64,000 bases of DNA from Symmachiella dynata (GTDB lineage Bacteria; Planctomycetota; Planctomycetia; Planctomycetales; Planctomycetaceae): assembly GCF_007747995.1 (NCBI RefSeq), contig NZ_CP036276.1:3401001-3465000 (forward strand). The letters run 5' to 3'. Both the position numbers and the translations under genes were made by a program. The notes beneath the pieces were generated by a model. It saw only the letters and a list, made by a program, of their open reading frames with translations, made no database searches and was not told where the DNA came from. Positions 27,770 through 37,308 of this stretch are shown piece after piece; position 1 is the first letter of the stretch, and each line of letters opens with the position of its first letter.

Positions 27770-29254
27770 TCACTCCTTCAACTCCGCCGCAATCGCCGTG
27801 AACTGATCGAGCGCCGTTTGCAAATCATCGGCGATTTCCTGCGCTAACACGTCCGGTTCCGGCAGGTCGTCGGAGTCTTCCAGGCTTTTGTCGCGGAGCC
27901 AGAAGATGTCTAGGTTGAATTTGTCGCGCTTCGCTAACTCATCGTAGTCGTATGCCCGCCAGCGGCCTTCAGGGGTCTCTTCGCTCCAGGTCGCTTTGCG
28001 GCGGTGGCGGTTTTTGGGTTTGTAGCACTTTACGAAGTCATCCAGGTCCGCCCGCTTGAGCGGATTGGTCTTTTGTGTGAAGTGCATGTTTGTCCGCAGG
28101 TCGTAGACCCACAGTTTTTTTGTCCAGGCCTTCTCCTGAGCCGGTTTGGCATCAAAGAACAGCACGTTGGCCTTCACGCCTTGCGCGTAGAAAATTCCGG
28201 TCGGCAGTCGCAACAACGTGTGCACGTCGCACTGTTGCAGCAGGTTGCGGCGGACGGTTTCGCCGGCGCCGCCTTCGAACAACACGTTGTCCGGTACGAC
28301 GATCGCGCAGCGGCCGTTGATTTTGAGTAGCGTCCTGACGTGTTGCAGGAAATTGAGTTGTTTGTTCTTTGTTGAGGTCCAGAAGTCTTGGCGTTCGTAG
28401 GAGGTGTCTTCTTTTTCCAGGTCCCCCTCTTCATTGACGATGGCGATGCTGCTTTTTTTGCCGAACGGGGGATTGGTCAGCACAACGCTGAACCGTTCGC
28501 CTGGATCACCCGCCAGGGAGTCCACCCCCGACTTGATCGGGCAGGGATCGGCGTTGATGCCGTGCAGGTACAGGTTCATGATGCACAGCCGGGCGGTGTT
28601 GGGAACCAGTTCCCAGCCCTTCACAAATGCCGTCCGCAGGTGCTTCTTTTGATCCTTGTCCAGTTCCTTGGTGAAGTGGCGAACGATGTAGTCGTGGGCG
28701 GACAACAGAAATCCGCCCGTCCCCGCTGCCGGGTCGCAGACGGTGTCGTCGGGTTGCAGTTGCACGACATCTGTGATCGCCTTGATCAATTCGCGGGGCG
28801 TGAAGTATTGCCCTGCTCCCTTGGGGGACTCGGCGGCGCTTTTGGCCAACAGCCCTTCGTAGATGTCCCCTTTGACGTCCGCTTGCATCGACGACCATTT
28901 CTCGACGTCGATCAGATCCACGATCAACCGCTTGAGCGTTGCCGGGTTTTGGATTTCCGGCCGCGCCTTTTTGAAGATTTCCCCCAGCATCCCTGGCTGT
29001 CGGCCCAACTCTTCCAGGACGTGCCGATAGTGGATCTCCAATTCATCGCCGTCCCGCTTGAGCAGACTTTGCCAGCCCAATTTGGCCGGCACGATCGGCT
29101 TGCGGTTATGCGGCGGCTTGGTCTGTTCGTCGGCCATTTTCAGGAACAGCAGAAACGTAATCTGCTCCGTGTAGGCCATATACGACAGCCCGTCATCGCG
29201 AAGGACGTGGGCGAAGTTCCAGGCTTTGTTGACGATTTGTTGGGAGTTGGTCAT
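27770..29254 (-). CDS. hsdM: Type I restriction-modification methyltransferase subunit (HsdM)
   Basis: 494 residues, normal length. HsdM_N helical domain at ~5-135 (FAHVLRDDGLSYMAYTEQIT). The N6-adenine methyltransferase core has the SAM-binding DPAAGTGGFLLS (~173) and the catalytic NPPFGKK (~260). The C-terminus is acidic and helical. HsdM forms an M2S complex with HsdS that methylates adenines in a bipartite site and protects host DNA. The gene overlaps the preceding PIN gene by four bases, so the two are translationally coupled. Confidence 0.96.
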   Translation of the reverse strand: MTNSQQIVNKAWNFAHVLRDDGLSYMAYTEQITFLLFLKMADEQTKPPHNRKPIVPAKLGWQSLLKRDGDELEIHYRHVLEELGRQPGMLGEIFKKARPEIQNPATLKRLIVDLIDVEKWSSMQADVKGDIYEGLLAKSAAESPKGAGQYFTPRELIKAITDVVQLQPDDTVCDPAAGTGGFLLSAHDYIVRHFTKELDKDQKKHLRTAFVKGWELVPNTARLCIMNLYLHGINADPCPIKSGVDSLAGDPGERFSVVLTNPPFGKKSSIAIVNEEGDLEKEDTSYERQDFWTSTKNKQLNFLQHVRTLLKINGRCAIVVPDNVLFEGGAGETVRRNLLQQCDVHTLLRLPTGIFYAQGVKANVLFFDAKPAQEKAWTKKLWVYDLRTNMHFTQKTNPLKRADLDDFVKCYKPKNRHRRKATWSEETPEGRWRAYDYDELAKRDKFNLDIFWLRDKSLEDSDDLPEPDVLAQEIADDLQTALDQFTAIAAELKE

Positions 29255-30342
29255 TGCGAGGAATAAATCTCATACTCGTTGTAGTTGTCTTTTGTGATCT
29301 CTAACTCATCAATCATGTCGAATGATATTGTGCGCAGCCCTTTAATTTCATTTATTCCAACTTCGAGGTCGACTCGCACGCCAAAAACAAGACGAATATT
29401 CATGTCATGTTGAACATCCACATATGGGATTACGAGACGATCATCCGAGTCGTAATATGGCTCACCCTCTTCGGCATAACTCACGTTAAGCTCGACTAGG
29501 GCAGTTATCTTACCAACAACCACGGCGTGTTCGTCCGTCAATTCTATGACGGAAATGTGATACAACTCCATATCCGTATTTTCCAACGAATTGACTAATC
29601 CTGAAGGAGCGTCCAACGAAAAATGAATTCGCTTCAGCTCCTCAAGGGCGGGATCAAATATCGCTCGTTCGATATTATCGGCTATCCATTCATGGCACGA
29701 ATTGATGATCTCTCCCGGACGGAGAGACAACTCAATGGCCGATTCGATGTCGGTTAGACAAATAAATTCGTCATGCGGACCACAGGCCTTTTCGAAATCT
29801 TTGTCCGTACTGACGACACATATCTTTTTAGCACGTTCCTCTGAAAGTGCCCGCAGTGTCTCAATCGCAAACGCATCAGGAAATTCTTTTTCCTTGTCGC
29901 CAATTGCAAACGGGGGTTCAATAGCGAAATACTTTGAGAATACTTGAGACGGTCTTACGTTATCGCATTCGAGTGGCGTAGCTTCGGTCCTTTCAACAAA
30001 TTTATCAAAGTCACTAACGACTCGATCCCCAAGATCTTGGCAATATTTTCGTGGTTCAATTATCTTCCACAAATCCCGATCGTGTTTGATAAAACGGGTC
30101 TCTTTTTTAAGTTTGTTAATTGCCGCATTCGCAGTTTTCGCAGACTTCCGAATTCTTCGGCAAATTTCGTCGTGAGTGACATCTGGCATGACTAACTCAA
30201 TTGATGAGTCCTTGCATGATTCCACAAACGCGGTTAGCAATTCACCACCAAAGGCAAAATTTTCGTTTTCGAATACACTCGTATCTATGAATACGATCAG
30301 CGGTTCATCGTCTATTCGCATGGGGAAACTCTCTGACATCAC
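29251..30342 (-). CDS. PIN-domain (DUF4935-like) nuclease embedded in the hsd operon
   Basis: 363 residues. PIN-type nuclease fold in the first ~190 residues: LIVFIDTSVFENENF (first acidic residue), VMPDVTHDEICRRI, FPDAFAIETLRAL and ICVVSTDKDFEKACG (last acidic residues), as in the DUF4935 group. The remaining ~170 residues are beta-rich and unassigned. PIN proteins usually cut RNA; many are toxins or defence effectors. It lies between hsdS and hsdM, overlapping the hsdM start by four bases and ~100 bases after hsdS, and is more AT-rich than the hsd genes. No antitoxin-like small gene is next to it. Probably an RM-linked effector or a later insertion into the operon. Confidence 0.85.
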   Translation of the reverse strand: MMSESFPMRIDDEPLIVFIDTSVFENENFAFGGELLTAFVESCKDSSIELVMPDVTHDEICRRIRKSAKTANAAINKLKKETRFIKHDRDLWKIIEPRKYCQDLGDRVVSDFDKFVERTEATPLECDNVRPSQVFSKYFAIEPPFAIGDKEKEFPDAFAIETLRALSEERAKKICVVSTDKDFEKACGPHDEFICLTDIESAIELSLRPGEIINSCHEWIADNIERAIFDPALEELKRIHFSLDAPSGLVNSLENTDMELYHISVIELTDEHAVVVGKITALVELNVSYAEEGEPYYDSDDRLVIPYVDVQHDMNIRLVFGVRVDLEVGINEIKGLRTISFDMIDELEITKDNYNEYEIYSSQ

Positions 30343-30446
30343 TAAGCGGGTGGGTACTTACGTATATCGTGGCTGTTATATCAATAAATTGTAGCAGCAG
30401 CGTCTGAGAGCGAATTTCCGAAGTTTTCGAAGCATCTTGCGCCTAC

Positions 30447-31913
30447 CTATCCTTGTCCCACAAATGCGGCTGCGGGTTTGTCAGCCGTATCCTGGCGCAC
30501 TAGATTACCTTGGAAAGCTCTTTTTAGGACACTTTGACGGAGGCGACTGGATCTCACAAGATGTTTGTCGACTTCGCTCTCGATGGAATCAACAATTGAT
30601 AACCGGAGATCAACTTCCTCAACGATTTGGAATTGTTCCTTCAAAGGCGGAAATGCGACAGCCACAGCATTAAGGGTCTCAAGATTAAGGTTTTTCTGGG
30701 CTGTGGCTGGCGCGAGGATTTCCAGGCGTTTCTGCATTGTCCGAAGGTAAATCTCCAAATATCGAACAGATACTTGATTGGCATCGCCAACAAACCCCAC
30801 AACACTGTCAGGGAAGCAGCCATCAAAATCGAGAATTGCGGTTTCTGCAATATTTGCAGCTATCGTGATGCATAGTGTTCCTTTTGGCCACAATCGACTT
30901 TGAGCCAACCCAGACTCACTGTATGTTTTCTCGAATTCTTTGATAAACGTATTCGACCGGCGAACTTCGCCCGTTTGGATAAACGGATACGGGCCGCCGT
31001 AGAGATGTTTAGCATTTCGGGGTCGGTTACGTGACCGACCGCGGTCAATCAATCCTACCTGTGGGAGTGTAACCCAACACCACCCGTCCGGCAGTTCCGG
31101 CAACCCCGCCGTATCCGGTGCCGCCGGTTCCTTGTATTTCGCCTTCCACCCCTTCGGCGGTTTCTTACCTTTCGCTTCATACTTGGCCAGTTGGTCCGCT
31201 TCCCATTTCTGTCGCCGCTCGACGAGAATACGCTTCAGCAATTCCGATGCCGGTTCGACGTCGGGTTGTTGTTCGCGCCAGGCGGCGGTCAGTTTTCCCT
31301 CGACCGCCGCTTTGAGCACCGCCGCCCGGTACCGCTTCAAATTCGCCCGAGCCCGCTCCAAAGCCGCCACCCCCGCATCCAAATCGGAAAAGAGTTCTTC
31401 GAGCTTCGCGACGATGCGGCGCTGTTCGTTTGGCGGTGCAACGGGGATTCGCTGCAATTTTAACCATGGCTTGGGAACGCGAAGTTGTCCAGCACTTCCA
31501 GACATATTTCGTTGGGCATTGCGTCGAAAATTGCTTTGAAAGAGGTAATGGGCGATCCAACGTGGTTCAATTCCGTTGTGCGGTCGTAGAACATGAAATT
31601 CGGTAGAGCCATACGCAACTGACTGGCGTAGGGGAGGAACTACAGCAATCTTTCCGTTTTCCATGCATGGCGTGATTTTTGCTGACAGGATGTCTCCTGT
31701 TTGGAATTGGGTGTATCCGCGCTGAACTTCAGAAAATGGACGAGTCATCGAAACATCGATGCCACCAAATTCTTCAATTACAGCCCGCATTGGCACGAAA
31801 TTGAATAATTCGTCTGCTGTCACATTTGGCGATGATTTCGGTGGGTTTACGTTGGCGACTTCATCCAATTGTGCCCATACCCACCCCTTTGGCAATCCTT
31901 TCGTACCACTCAT
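30447..31913 (-). CDS. hsdS: Type I restriction-modification specificity subunit (HsdS)
   Basis: 488 residues. Two target-recognition domains: ~5-160 (LPKGWVWAQLDEVANVNP) and ~270-430 (LPDGWCWVTLPQVGLI). The conserved helical spacers are PPNEQRRIVAKLEELFSDLD at ~160-250 and PPLKEQFQIVEEVDLRL near the C-terminus. It decides which bipartite sequence is methylated or cut. The last four bases of hsdR overlap its ATG. The second spacer is shorter and less like the first than in symmetric HsdS proteins. Intact as far as I can read. Confidence 0.94.
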   Translation of the reverse strand: MSGTKGLPKGWVWAQLDEVANVNPPKSSPNVTADELFNFVPMRAVIEEFGGIDVSMTRPFSEVQRGYTQFQTGDILSAKITPCMENGKIAVVPPLRQSVAYGSTEFHVLRPHNGIEPRWIAHYLFQSNFRRNAQRNMSGSAGQLRVPKPWLKLQRIPVAPPNEQRRIVAKLEELFSDLDAGVAALERARANLKRYRAAVLKAAVEGKLTAAWREQQPDVEPASELLKRILVERRQKWEADQLAKYEAKGKKPPKGWKAKYKEPAAPDTAGLPELPDGWCWVTLPQVGLIDRGRSRNRPRNAKHLYGGPYPFIQTGEVRRSNTFIKEFEKTYSESGLAQSRLWPKGTLCITIAANIAETAILDFDGCFPDSVVGFVGDANQVSVRYLEIYLRTMQKRLEILAPATAQKNLNLETLNAVAVAFPPLKEQFQIVEEVDLRLSIVDSIESEVDKHLVRSSRLRQSVLKRAFQGNLVRQDTADKPAAAFVGQG

Positions 31914-34678
31914 GCCGCCAACCTCGCGTTCAATTCCTCAAGAATCTCGCTCAGTCGGTCGCCAAACAGTTCGTATGCGTGGCCCAGGCCGCCCAGTTGG
32001 TTGAACGGCACGTCGCCGAAATCCTCTTCCTCGATGCTCAGGCTGCCGGCGATGTGGTCCTTGATTGCGTCGAGCCATTGCCGCTGTTCCGCCGTGAACG
32101 TTGCCCCGGCGGCGGACTGTTCGGCCAGCCAGTCCTGATACCGCTGCTCGACAGTCGTGCCGATCGGGACCAGCAGTTGCTGCGGATCGAGCGCGTGCCG
32201 CACCAGGGCAATCACGTCGACCAACTGCTTGCCCCCCAGCCCCGGCACCCGCTCCGGCTCAACGGCCCGAAACGCCTGCCACAACCGCTCGGCATTGGCT
32301 GAGAGCGGTGGCTGCTGTATCGCCTGGGCCAGTTCCTTTACCTGGCCATACCGCAACCCGGCCCGATAAGGACGGGAATACAAAATCTGCAACGCCTCGA
32401 TCTCCTCTTTATGATCCTCAATAAACTGCCGAAATGTTGTCACCAACGACCGCGCCTTCTCCAGCGCCACCGCATCGAACTTAGCGTCAATCAACACATC
32501 CCGCGTCTGTTCATCAATCACCTGATCCAGCGCTCGCCGGGTGTTCAAGATCGCGTCCCGCAATTTGGGATCATGAAACGGCTTGACTGCCTGCTTCATG
32601 CAGTCCTGCTCCGCCTGTTGTGTCTGCTCCGCCGTCGGTTCTTCGCCGTCAGGAATGTCGAACGTCTCGACAGCGGACTGCAAGACGACATCGGGATCGA
32701 TACTCGTCAGCAAGTTGCCGGCCAGCGTCCCCAATTCCACGCCGCCGGCCGCTTGCGTGATCGCTGCCTGTTGGTCATCGTCCAATTCCTGTTCCAACCG
32801 CGCCAAACGAGCAGACAGCGTAGAGACCACATCGGCATCGACGACACCGGCAGCGACCGCAGCGAGGATCTTATCCAACGAGACCGACGGTTTGCGATCG
32901 AGCGGCTTGGAGGCGGTTTTGTCCTGTTCACAAACGCCCACGGCATCGACAATCACGAAATGCGTTTTGTGTTTAGCATCAGGCGTCACGCTTTGCAACG
33001 AGTCGGAATCAATAATCCGACAGCCGCGGCCTTTCATCTGCTCGAAATAGCCCGCCGATTTGATGTTCCGCATAAACAGCAAACACTCCAACGGCTTCAC
33101 ATCGGTGCCGGTGGCGATCATGTCGACGGTGACAGCAATACGGGGATTGTAAGCGTTACGGAACTCAGCCAGCAGGTCCTCCGGTTTCTTGCCGGTGGTC
33201 TTGGACGTGATCTTCTGGCAGAAGTCGTTTCCTTTGCCAAATTCCTCGCGGATAATCTTGACGATGTCCTCGGCATGCAGATCGGTTTTGGCAAAGACAA
33301 GCGTTTTGGGGACTTCCGTCCGTCCGGGAAAAATCTCGGTGAACAGTTTCTCTTTGAAGGTCTTGATCACCAACCGAATCTGATCCAAGGCGACGATATC
33401 GCGATCGAGTTGATTGGCGGTGTAGGTCAGATCGTTGTCGAGCTCGCGAAACTTCGTCTGCTTCGTCCGCCGGTCGCGATGCGGAACAAAGACATCCGGC
33501 TGGCTGCTCAACGTCGCGCCCGCAGAGGTAATCTGTGTTTCAATACGATAGACGTCGTAACCCACATTGATGCCGGCAGCAACCGCTTTTTCATGCGTAA
33601 ATTCCTGCACGAGATTGCCGCCGAAGAATCCAATCGTCTGCGCCGTCGGTGTGGCGGTCAGGCCGATCAGAAAGGCATCGAAGTAATCCAACACCTGCCG
33701 CCATATATTGTAAATCGAGCGGTGGCATTCATCGATAATGATCACATCGAACATTTCGATGGGAATCCGCTCGTTGTAAACAACTGGCAACGGTTCCTTC
33801 AGCAGCGTCGACGGTTCCGATTCAAACAGCGACGACTCTTCATTCTCCTCAAGGTATTCATCTTCGCCACTCAGCATGGAATACAACCGTTGAATCGTGG
33901 TGATGCAAACCTTGCTGGCCGGGTCAATCAGATTCTTACGAAGGTGCTGGACATTGAATTCCTCGGTGAATTTGTAACCGTTGTATGGGCTGACGTACTG
34001 TTGGTATTCATTGAGTGTCTGCTTACCGAGGTTATTGCGATCCACCAGAAACAAAATGCGATTCGCTTTGGCAAATTTGATGAGTCGATAGGATGCGACG
34101 ACGGCCGTTAATGTTTTCCCGCTACCGGTCGCCATCTGAATCAAAGACCGCGGACGATTCTCAGCGAGCGACTTTTCCAGGTTCGTCAACGTCTCGATTT
34201 TGAGTTTCCACAGCCCTTCGGTATTGAGCACAGGCATTTCGCGAAGATTGCCCCGCAGTTGCCCCTCAAGTTCCACGAGTCTCTGCAGTTCCGCTGGCTG
34301 ATGAAATGTGAACAAGTCCCGACTACGCGCGTAAGGTTCCAGCGAATTGGTGAATTGCGTGAGCTTGCCGGTGGATTCATAAGCAAAAGGCAGCGGCAGG
34401 TGGTAGTGTGGGAGATTGTCCGGCAAGCCGGCGTTATATTTCGCCGATTGGACTTCCACACCGCTCAGCGTATGTCCTTCTGGCTTGGCTTCGACGACGC
34501 CAGCGACTCGGCCATCGACATACAGTAGATAGTCGGCGAATCCGGTTTTCAACGGAAACTCGCGCACGGCCACGCCGAGCCCCGCCATGATGTTCATTTC
34601 ATCACGGTGCTGCACAATCCAGCCGCATTGCGCCAACTGGTGGTCAATATGTTTCCGAGCTTTCTCTTCGGGCGTCAC
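31910..34678 (-). CDS. hsdR: Type I restriction enzyme R subunit (HsdR)
   Basis: 922 residues from the GTG at 34678, where the family's usual opening (TPEEKARKHIDHQLAQCGW) begins and GAGGG lies six bases in front; a TTG frame runs to 34744. Nuclease domain: FADYLLYVDGRVAGVVEAKP (~45-70, PD-(D/E)xK type with ExK). SF2 translocase: MATGSGKTLTAVV (~183), IIIDECHRS (~314) and MKGRGCRIIDSD for motif VI. An EcoEI-R-like C-terminal domain takes the last ~170 residues. It moves DNA and cuts unmethylated foreign DNA in complex with HsdM/HsdS. First gene of the operon. Confidence 0.95.
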   Translation of the reverse strand: MTPEEKARKHIDHQLAQCGWIVQHRDEMNIMAGLGVAVREFPLKTGFADYLLYVDGRVAGVVEAKPEGHTLSGVEVQSAKYNAGLPDNLPHYHLPLPFAYESTGKLTQFTNSLEPYARSRDLFTFHQPAELQRLVELEGQLRGNLREMPVLNTEGLWKLKIETLTNLEKSLAENRPRSLIQMATGSGKTLTAVVASYRLIKFAKANRILFLVDRNNLGKQTLNEYQQYVSPYNGYKFTEEFNVQHLRKNLIDPASKVCITTIQRLYSMLSGEDEYLEENEESSLFESEPSTLLKEPLPVVYNERIPIEMFDVIIIDECHRSIYNIWRQVLDYFDAFLIGLTATPTAQTIGFFGGNLVQEFTHEKAVAAGINVGYDVYRIETQITSAGATLSSQPDVFVPHRDRRTKQTKFRELDNDLTYTANQLDRDIVALDQIRLVIKTFKEKLFTEIFPGRTEVPKTLVFAKTDLHAEDIVKIIREEFGKGNDFCQKITSKTTGKKPEDLLAEFRNAYNPRIAVTVDMIATGTDVKPLECLLFMRNIKSAGYFEQMKGRGCRIIDSDSLQSVTPDAKHKTHFVIVDAVGVCEQDKTASKPLDRKPSVSLDKILAAVAAGVVDADVVSTLSARLARLEQELDDDQQAAITQAAGGVELGTLAGNLLTSIDPDVVLQSAVETFDIPDGEEPTAEQTQQAEQDCMKQAVKPFHDPKLRDAILNTRRALDQVIDEQTRDVLIDAKFDAVALEKARSLVTTFRQFIEDHKEEIEALQILYSRPYRAGLRYGQVKELAQAIQQPPLSANAERLWQAFRAVEPERVPGLGGKQLVDVIALVRHALDPQQLLVPIGTTVEQRYQDWLAEQSAAGATFTAEQRQWLDAIKDHIAGSLSIEEEDFGDVPFNQLGGLGHAYELFGDRLSEILEELNARLAA

Positions 34679-35677
34679 GCTGGCCCTCGCTGTTGGTGGA
34701 GATGTCTGTCCACCCAGGATACGGTTAATTAAGCAAGGTCGCAAACATAAAGTGCAACCTCAGGCGCGGGAATATTAGATGACGACCTATACAATACATG
34801 CGCCGAATTGAGGAAGAGTCTAACGAAGGGGAACCGACGAACTTCTCGCGTTGAACCGTCGGGAGCACTAGGCAACACGCACGCGGTCAATTTCGGATTT
34901 TCCACAGCGAGAACGTGCTAACGGAAATTGCGTCCCATGCCGTGGATTCGTCCCCACGGCCTGGCAAAATGCATTTTTGCAGTTCATTCAATGGAATTCG
35001 AATACGGGACTTCGTTTTCTTGCTCCATCCCTATTTTTAAGCTCCAATATATTGCTTGTGTCTGGCGATCATATAGGATTTTCTGGAACTGCACACCAAG
35101 ACGCAGCTGCAGGAGCTGGTCGAGGCGTGGCGGATTCTAGGTAAGGTCCGCGAAGCTCATTCAGCGAGTTACCCGTCGATTCAGCCGGCCACCTCCTCAC
35201 GCGACGATTGGATCGGTGCGATTCTCAAAGCGGCGCCGGAGAAAATCCCGCAAGCCGTGTTGGAGGTCAAAGCGCCGTGAGCAATGGCGAGAGGCCACGC
35301 AGGCGTAAAACGTGCGAAGACTATCTTTATGGTGGTGGTTGCCTGATCACGCTGTTGATGATGTTCGCGGCGGTGTAGTTGGTGTTTCTGAAGCTGATGT
35401 GAATGGTGATCAGGCTTTAGAGGGTATGTGAATCGGTAACGCCTGAAACTTTCCGGAGTCTCCTGAACCGGCGGTATGGAGTCAACCGGTTTGATGGTTT
35501 GTCGATTGCTCGAGCGGATGGGCATTGCTCAGCTCTTTACGGTTGGCGATTCTCAGTACTTAACGACCCGCATTACCTGGCTGCGGGAGTTGACTTGGAT
35601 TTCGCAAGCCGCTGGCGACCGCCGCTCCGGTAGATGCGACGGTTAGGCCATGAGCACTCCCTCGTTCAGGCCACGAT
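34679..35677. other. Region of decayed small reading frames upstream of hsdR
   Basis: About 1 kb without an intact gene of normal size. It presumably holds the hsd promoter near 34.7-34.8 kb. Between 35077 and 35378 there are two short fragments described separately. A further 50-codon plus-strand frame (35494-35646, VCRLLERMGIAQLFTVGDSQ) may be another remnant. Otherwise I see nothing. Confidence 0.4.
35077..35378 (+). pseudogene. Two short coding remnants (helical fragment, then small TM peptide)
   Basis: From 35077 (just after an in-frame stop, no start codon) the frame reads DFLELHTKTQLQELVEAWRI and continues to KIPQAVLEVKAP, stopping at 35280. A GTG overlapping that stop (35277) opens a 33-residue peptide, SNGERPRRRKTCEDYL followed by a hydrophobic GGGCLITLLMMFAAV, ending at 35378. 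The GTGA overlap and coding-like codon choice suggest the tail of a phage or plasmid operon whose 5' part is lost. No family assigned. Confidence 0.35.
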
Positions 35678-36283
35678 TCACTTCAGACTACCTATTGGGG
35701 CTATCGGCGGAGGCTCACCGGATGACAACGTATCATCCTCGATTTGAGAATCAGCGTCGTAGGTACCGAATTCGGCGCCAGTCGATACGGCTTGTGAAGG
35801 TATAGAATAATTCAATGAGATCCCATCGAACGTAACGCATCCGTATATCAGCATAGTGGCGCACAGCAAGACAAACACACCAGGCGACATGCGAGCAACC
35901 TTAATGCTGTAGTGCTCCGATGTAGCTTCCGCATCCATCTCATCCCCGATTCCAATCAAGAACAAGGAGAATCCAAGAAATCCAAATGCCAACCCAACAA
36001 ATGTTCCACATGATAGAAGAGCGAGACGGGCCGCAAATAGCCGGGACAGCATTGCCAAACGGAGATTCGTGGCATCAAGAGGTGAGCTTAAGGAAGAGCT
36101 CGACGCATACTTCTCAAGCAACGTGTCGACACTGGATGACGTTCCGACAAGAAAATATGCCAAGTAGCAAGCTGCTATGATGAATGCAGCACCGGCGAAC
36201 ACCAATCCCGTAAAGAATCCGAACTGTAGCGTTTTTCGTGAAAACTGTGGCATTTGAATCCTACCGCACTTTCTAAAGATCAT
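35678..36283 (-). CDS. Small multi-TM membrane protein, unknown function
   Basis: 201 residues. Hydrophobic segments at ~20-48, ~88-118 and ~135-155 suggest three or four membrane helices, followed by a Ser/Asp/Glu-rich soluble tail (DADSQIEDDTLSSGEPPP). Not recognised. Its ATG overlaps the stop of the upstream gene (ATGA), showing a coupled pair. An ATG at 36253 with AGGA just before it is an alternative start. Part of an AT-richer cluster of small membrane proteins between the hsd operon and the IS5 element. Confidence 0.6.
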   Translation of the reverse strand: MIFRKCGRIQMPQFSRKTLQFGFFTGLVFAGAAFIIAACYLAYFLVGTSSSVDTLLEKYASSSSLSSPLDATNLRLAMLSRLFAARLALLSCGTFVGLAFGFLGFSLFLIGIGDEMDAEATSEHYSIKVARMSPGVFVLLCATMLIYGCVTFDGISLNYSIPSQAVSTGAEFGTYDADSQIEDDTLSSGEPPPIAPIGSLK

Positions 36284-37137
36284 TGTTTTTGTGGGGCGAA
36301 GGTGCGAGGCGCGTCATTATTCCTAGTTTTTCCTTTCGACGCGCCACCGATTGTCGCGTTACCTTTCTCTCTTACTGGGCGGCCGTTTCCTTGTTCGGAA
36401 CTCTCATTGGGCCTGCTGGGCCTTGGTGTTCTTTTAACCCACAGACTACCTTCATTTCCGTCGATACCGAGCATGGCGAGATGGTACTTGTTCGATGGTG
36501 CCGCCAAGAACCGACTCGCCCGCATCGTGACCAGCCCATCTTTGCCTTGATAAACACATGTGTATTCGTTGTCTCCTGAACCGAACCACAGACCCGGCGT
36601 GTCTAAGACACCGGTTCCTAATTGCGCGATCGTCGAGCCCTTATTATTCGCGATGTAGTAATCATTGGCTTTGAAATACACAGTGCCGTCCTTCCGCTGA
36701 CGGATGCAATTAAGTACTTGCGAGTCCTGCTGGATCCACAGGCCGGGCTCATCGCTTCCGTTGCGTCCAAGCTTTGCAACTGGATTCTTTCCTTTCGAAT
36801 CAATAACAACGAAATCATCCGCTTCAAATCGAGAAGAGCCGTCAGCGGCTCGGCGAAGCGCACCTGACCGCGCCCCATCTGCATCCATGAAGAAGAGGCC
36901 AACCTCATTGTCCACCGCACCGAACTCAGCGAGCGTGTTTCCGTCGGCACCGACCAAAACAAAGCTGGTTGCTTTCACTGGTCCAAGAACGTTCATGGCT
37001 GCGCCTAATGACACGAGCAAGAATAGGCCTACGCATAACAGACAAGTTGCAAGGCGATACAGGTAGGCCTTTCGTTCAAGCGTTTCGATACGTGTAATTA
37101 CGGTGTCGATTGTGCGCAAGCTTTCGTTATTTTTCAT
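36280..37137 (-). CDS. Membrane-anchored protein with four degenerate tandem beta repeats
   Basis: 285 residues. A short charged N-terminus (~1-25) is followed by one membrane helix (~28-50), so the bulk is probably outside the cytoplasm. Then come four ~45-residue repeats, each with a strand, a turn and a GLxF/W step: ATSFVLVGADGNTLAEFG, DFVVIDSKGKNPVAKLG (then EPGLWIQQD), DYYIANNKGSTIAQLG (then TPGLWFGSG) and RFLAAPSNKYHLAMLG (then GSLWVKR). The tail (~250-285) is Arg/Asn/Gly-rich and disordered. Not recognised. Coupled by ATGA to the downstream membrane gene, so the two probably act together at the membrane. Confidence 0.65.
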   Translation of the reverse strand: MKNNESLRTIDTVITRIETLERKAYLYRLATCLLCVGLFLLVSLGAAMNVLGPVKATSFVLVGADGNTLAEFGAVDNEVGLFFMDADGARSGALRRAADGSSRFEADDFVVIDSKGKNPVAKLGRNGSDEPGLWIQQDSQVLNCIRQRKDGTVYFKANDYYIANNKGSTIAQLGTGVLDTPGLWFGSGDNEYTCVYQGKDGLVTMRASRFLAAPSNKYHLAMLGIDGNEGSLWVKRTPRPSRPNESSEQGNGRPVREKGNATIGGASKGKTRNNDAPRTFAPQKQ

Positions 37138-37308
37138 ATGATCCTCTGAACGACATTAGTGACTATATTTAGAAACGCATGTGGCCTAACGTCACCGTTC
37201 GCCGGGCCGCGGCAAATGACTTTGATTTCAACAAACCTCGCGGCTTCGTGTGCAACGGCTTGTTAGCTGCGGCGCGCCGACTAAGATCTATTTATACCAA
37301 GGCTGTCC

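Noticed and set aside
28388-29266. 292-codon plus-strand frame
   Set aside because: Antisense to hsdM, which carries both methyltransferase motifs; composition is shadow-like.
32411-34111. 566-codon open frame on the plus strand
   Set aside because: It is fully antisense to hsdR, whose helicase motifs are intact; long antisense frames are common opposite GC-rich genes, and the translation shows no domain.
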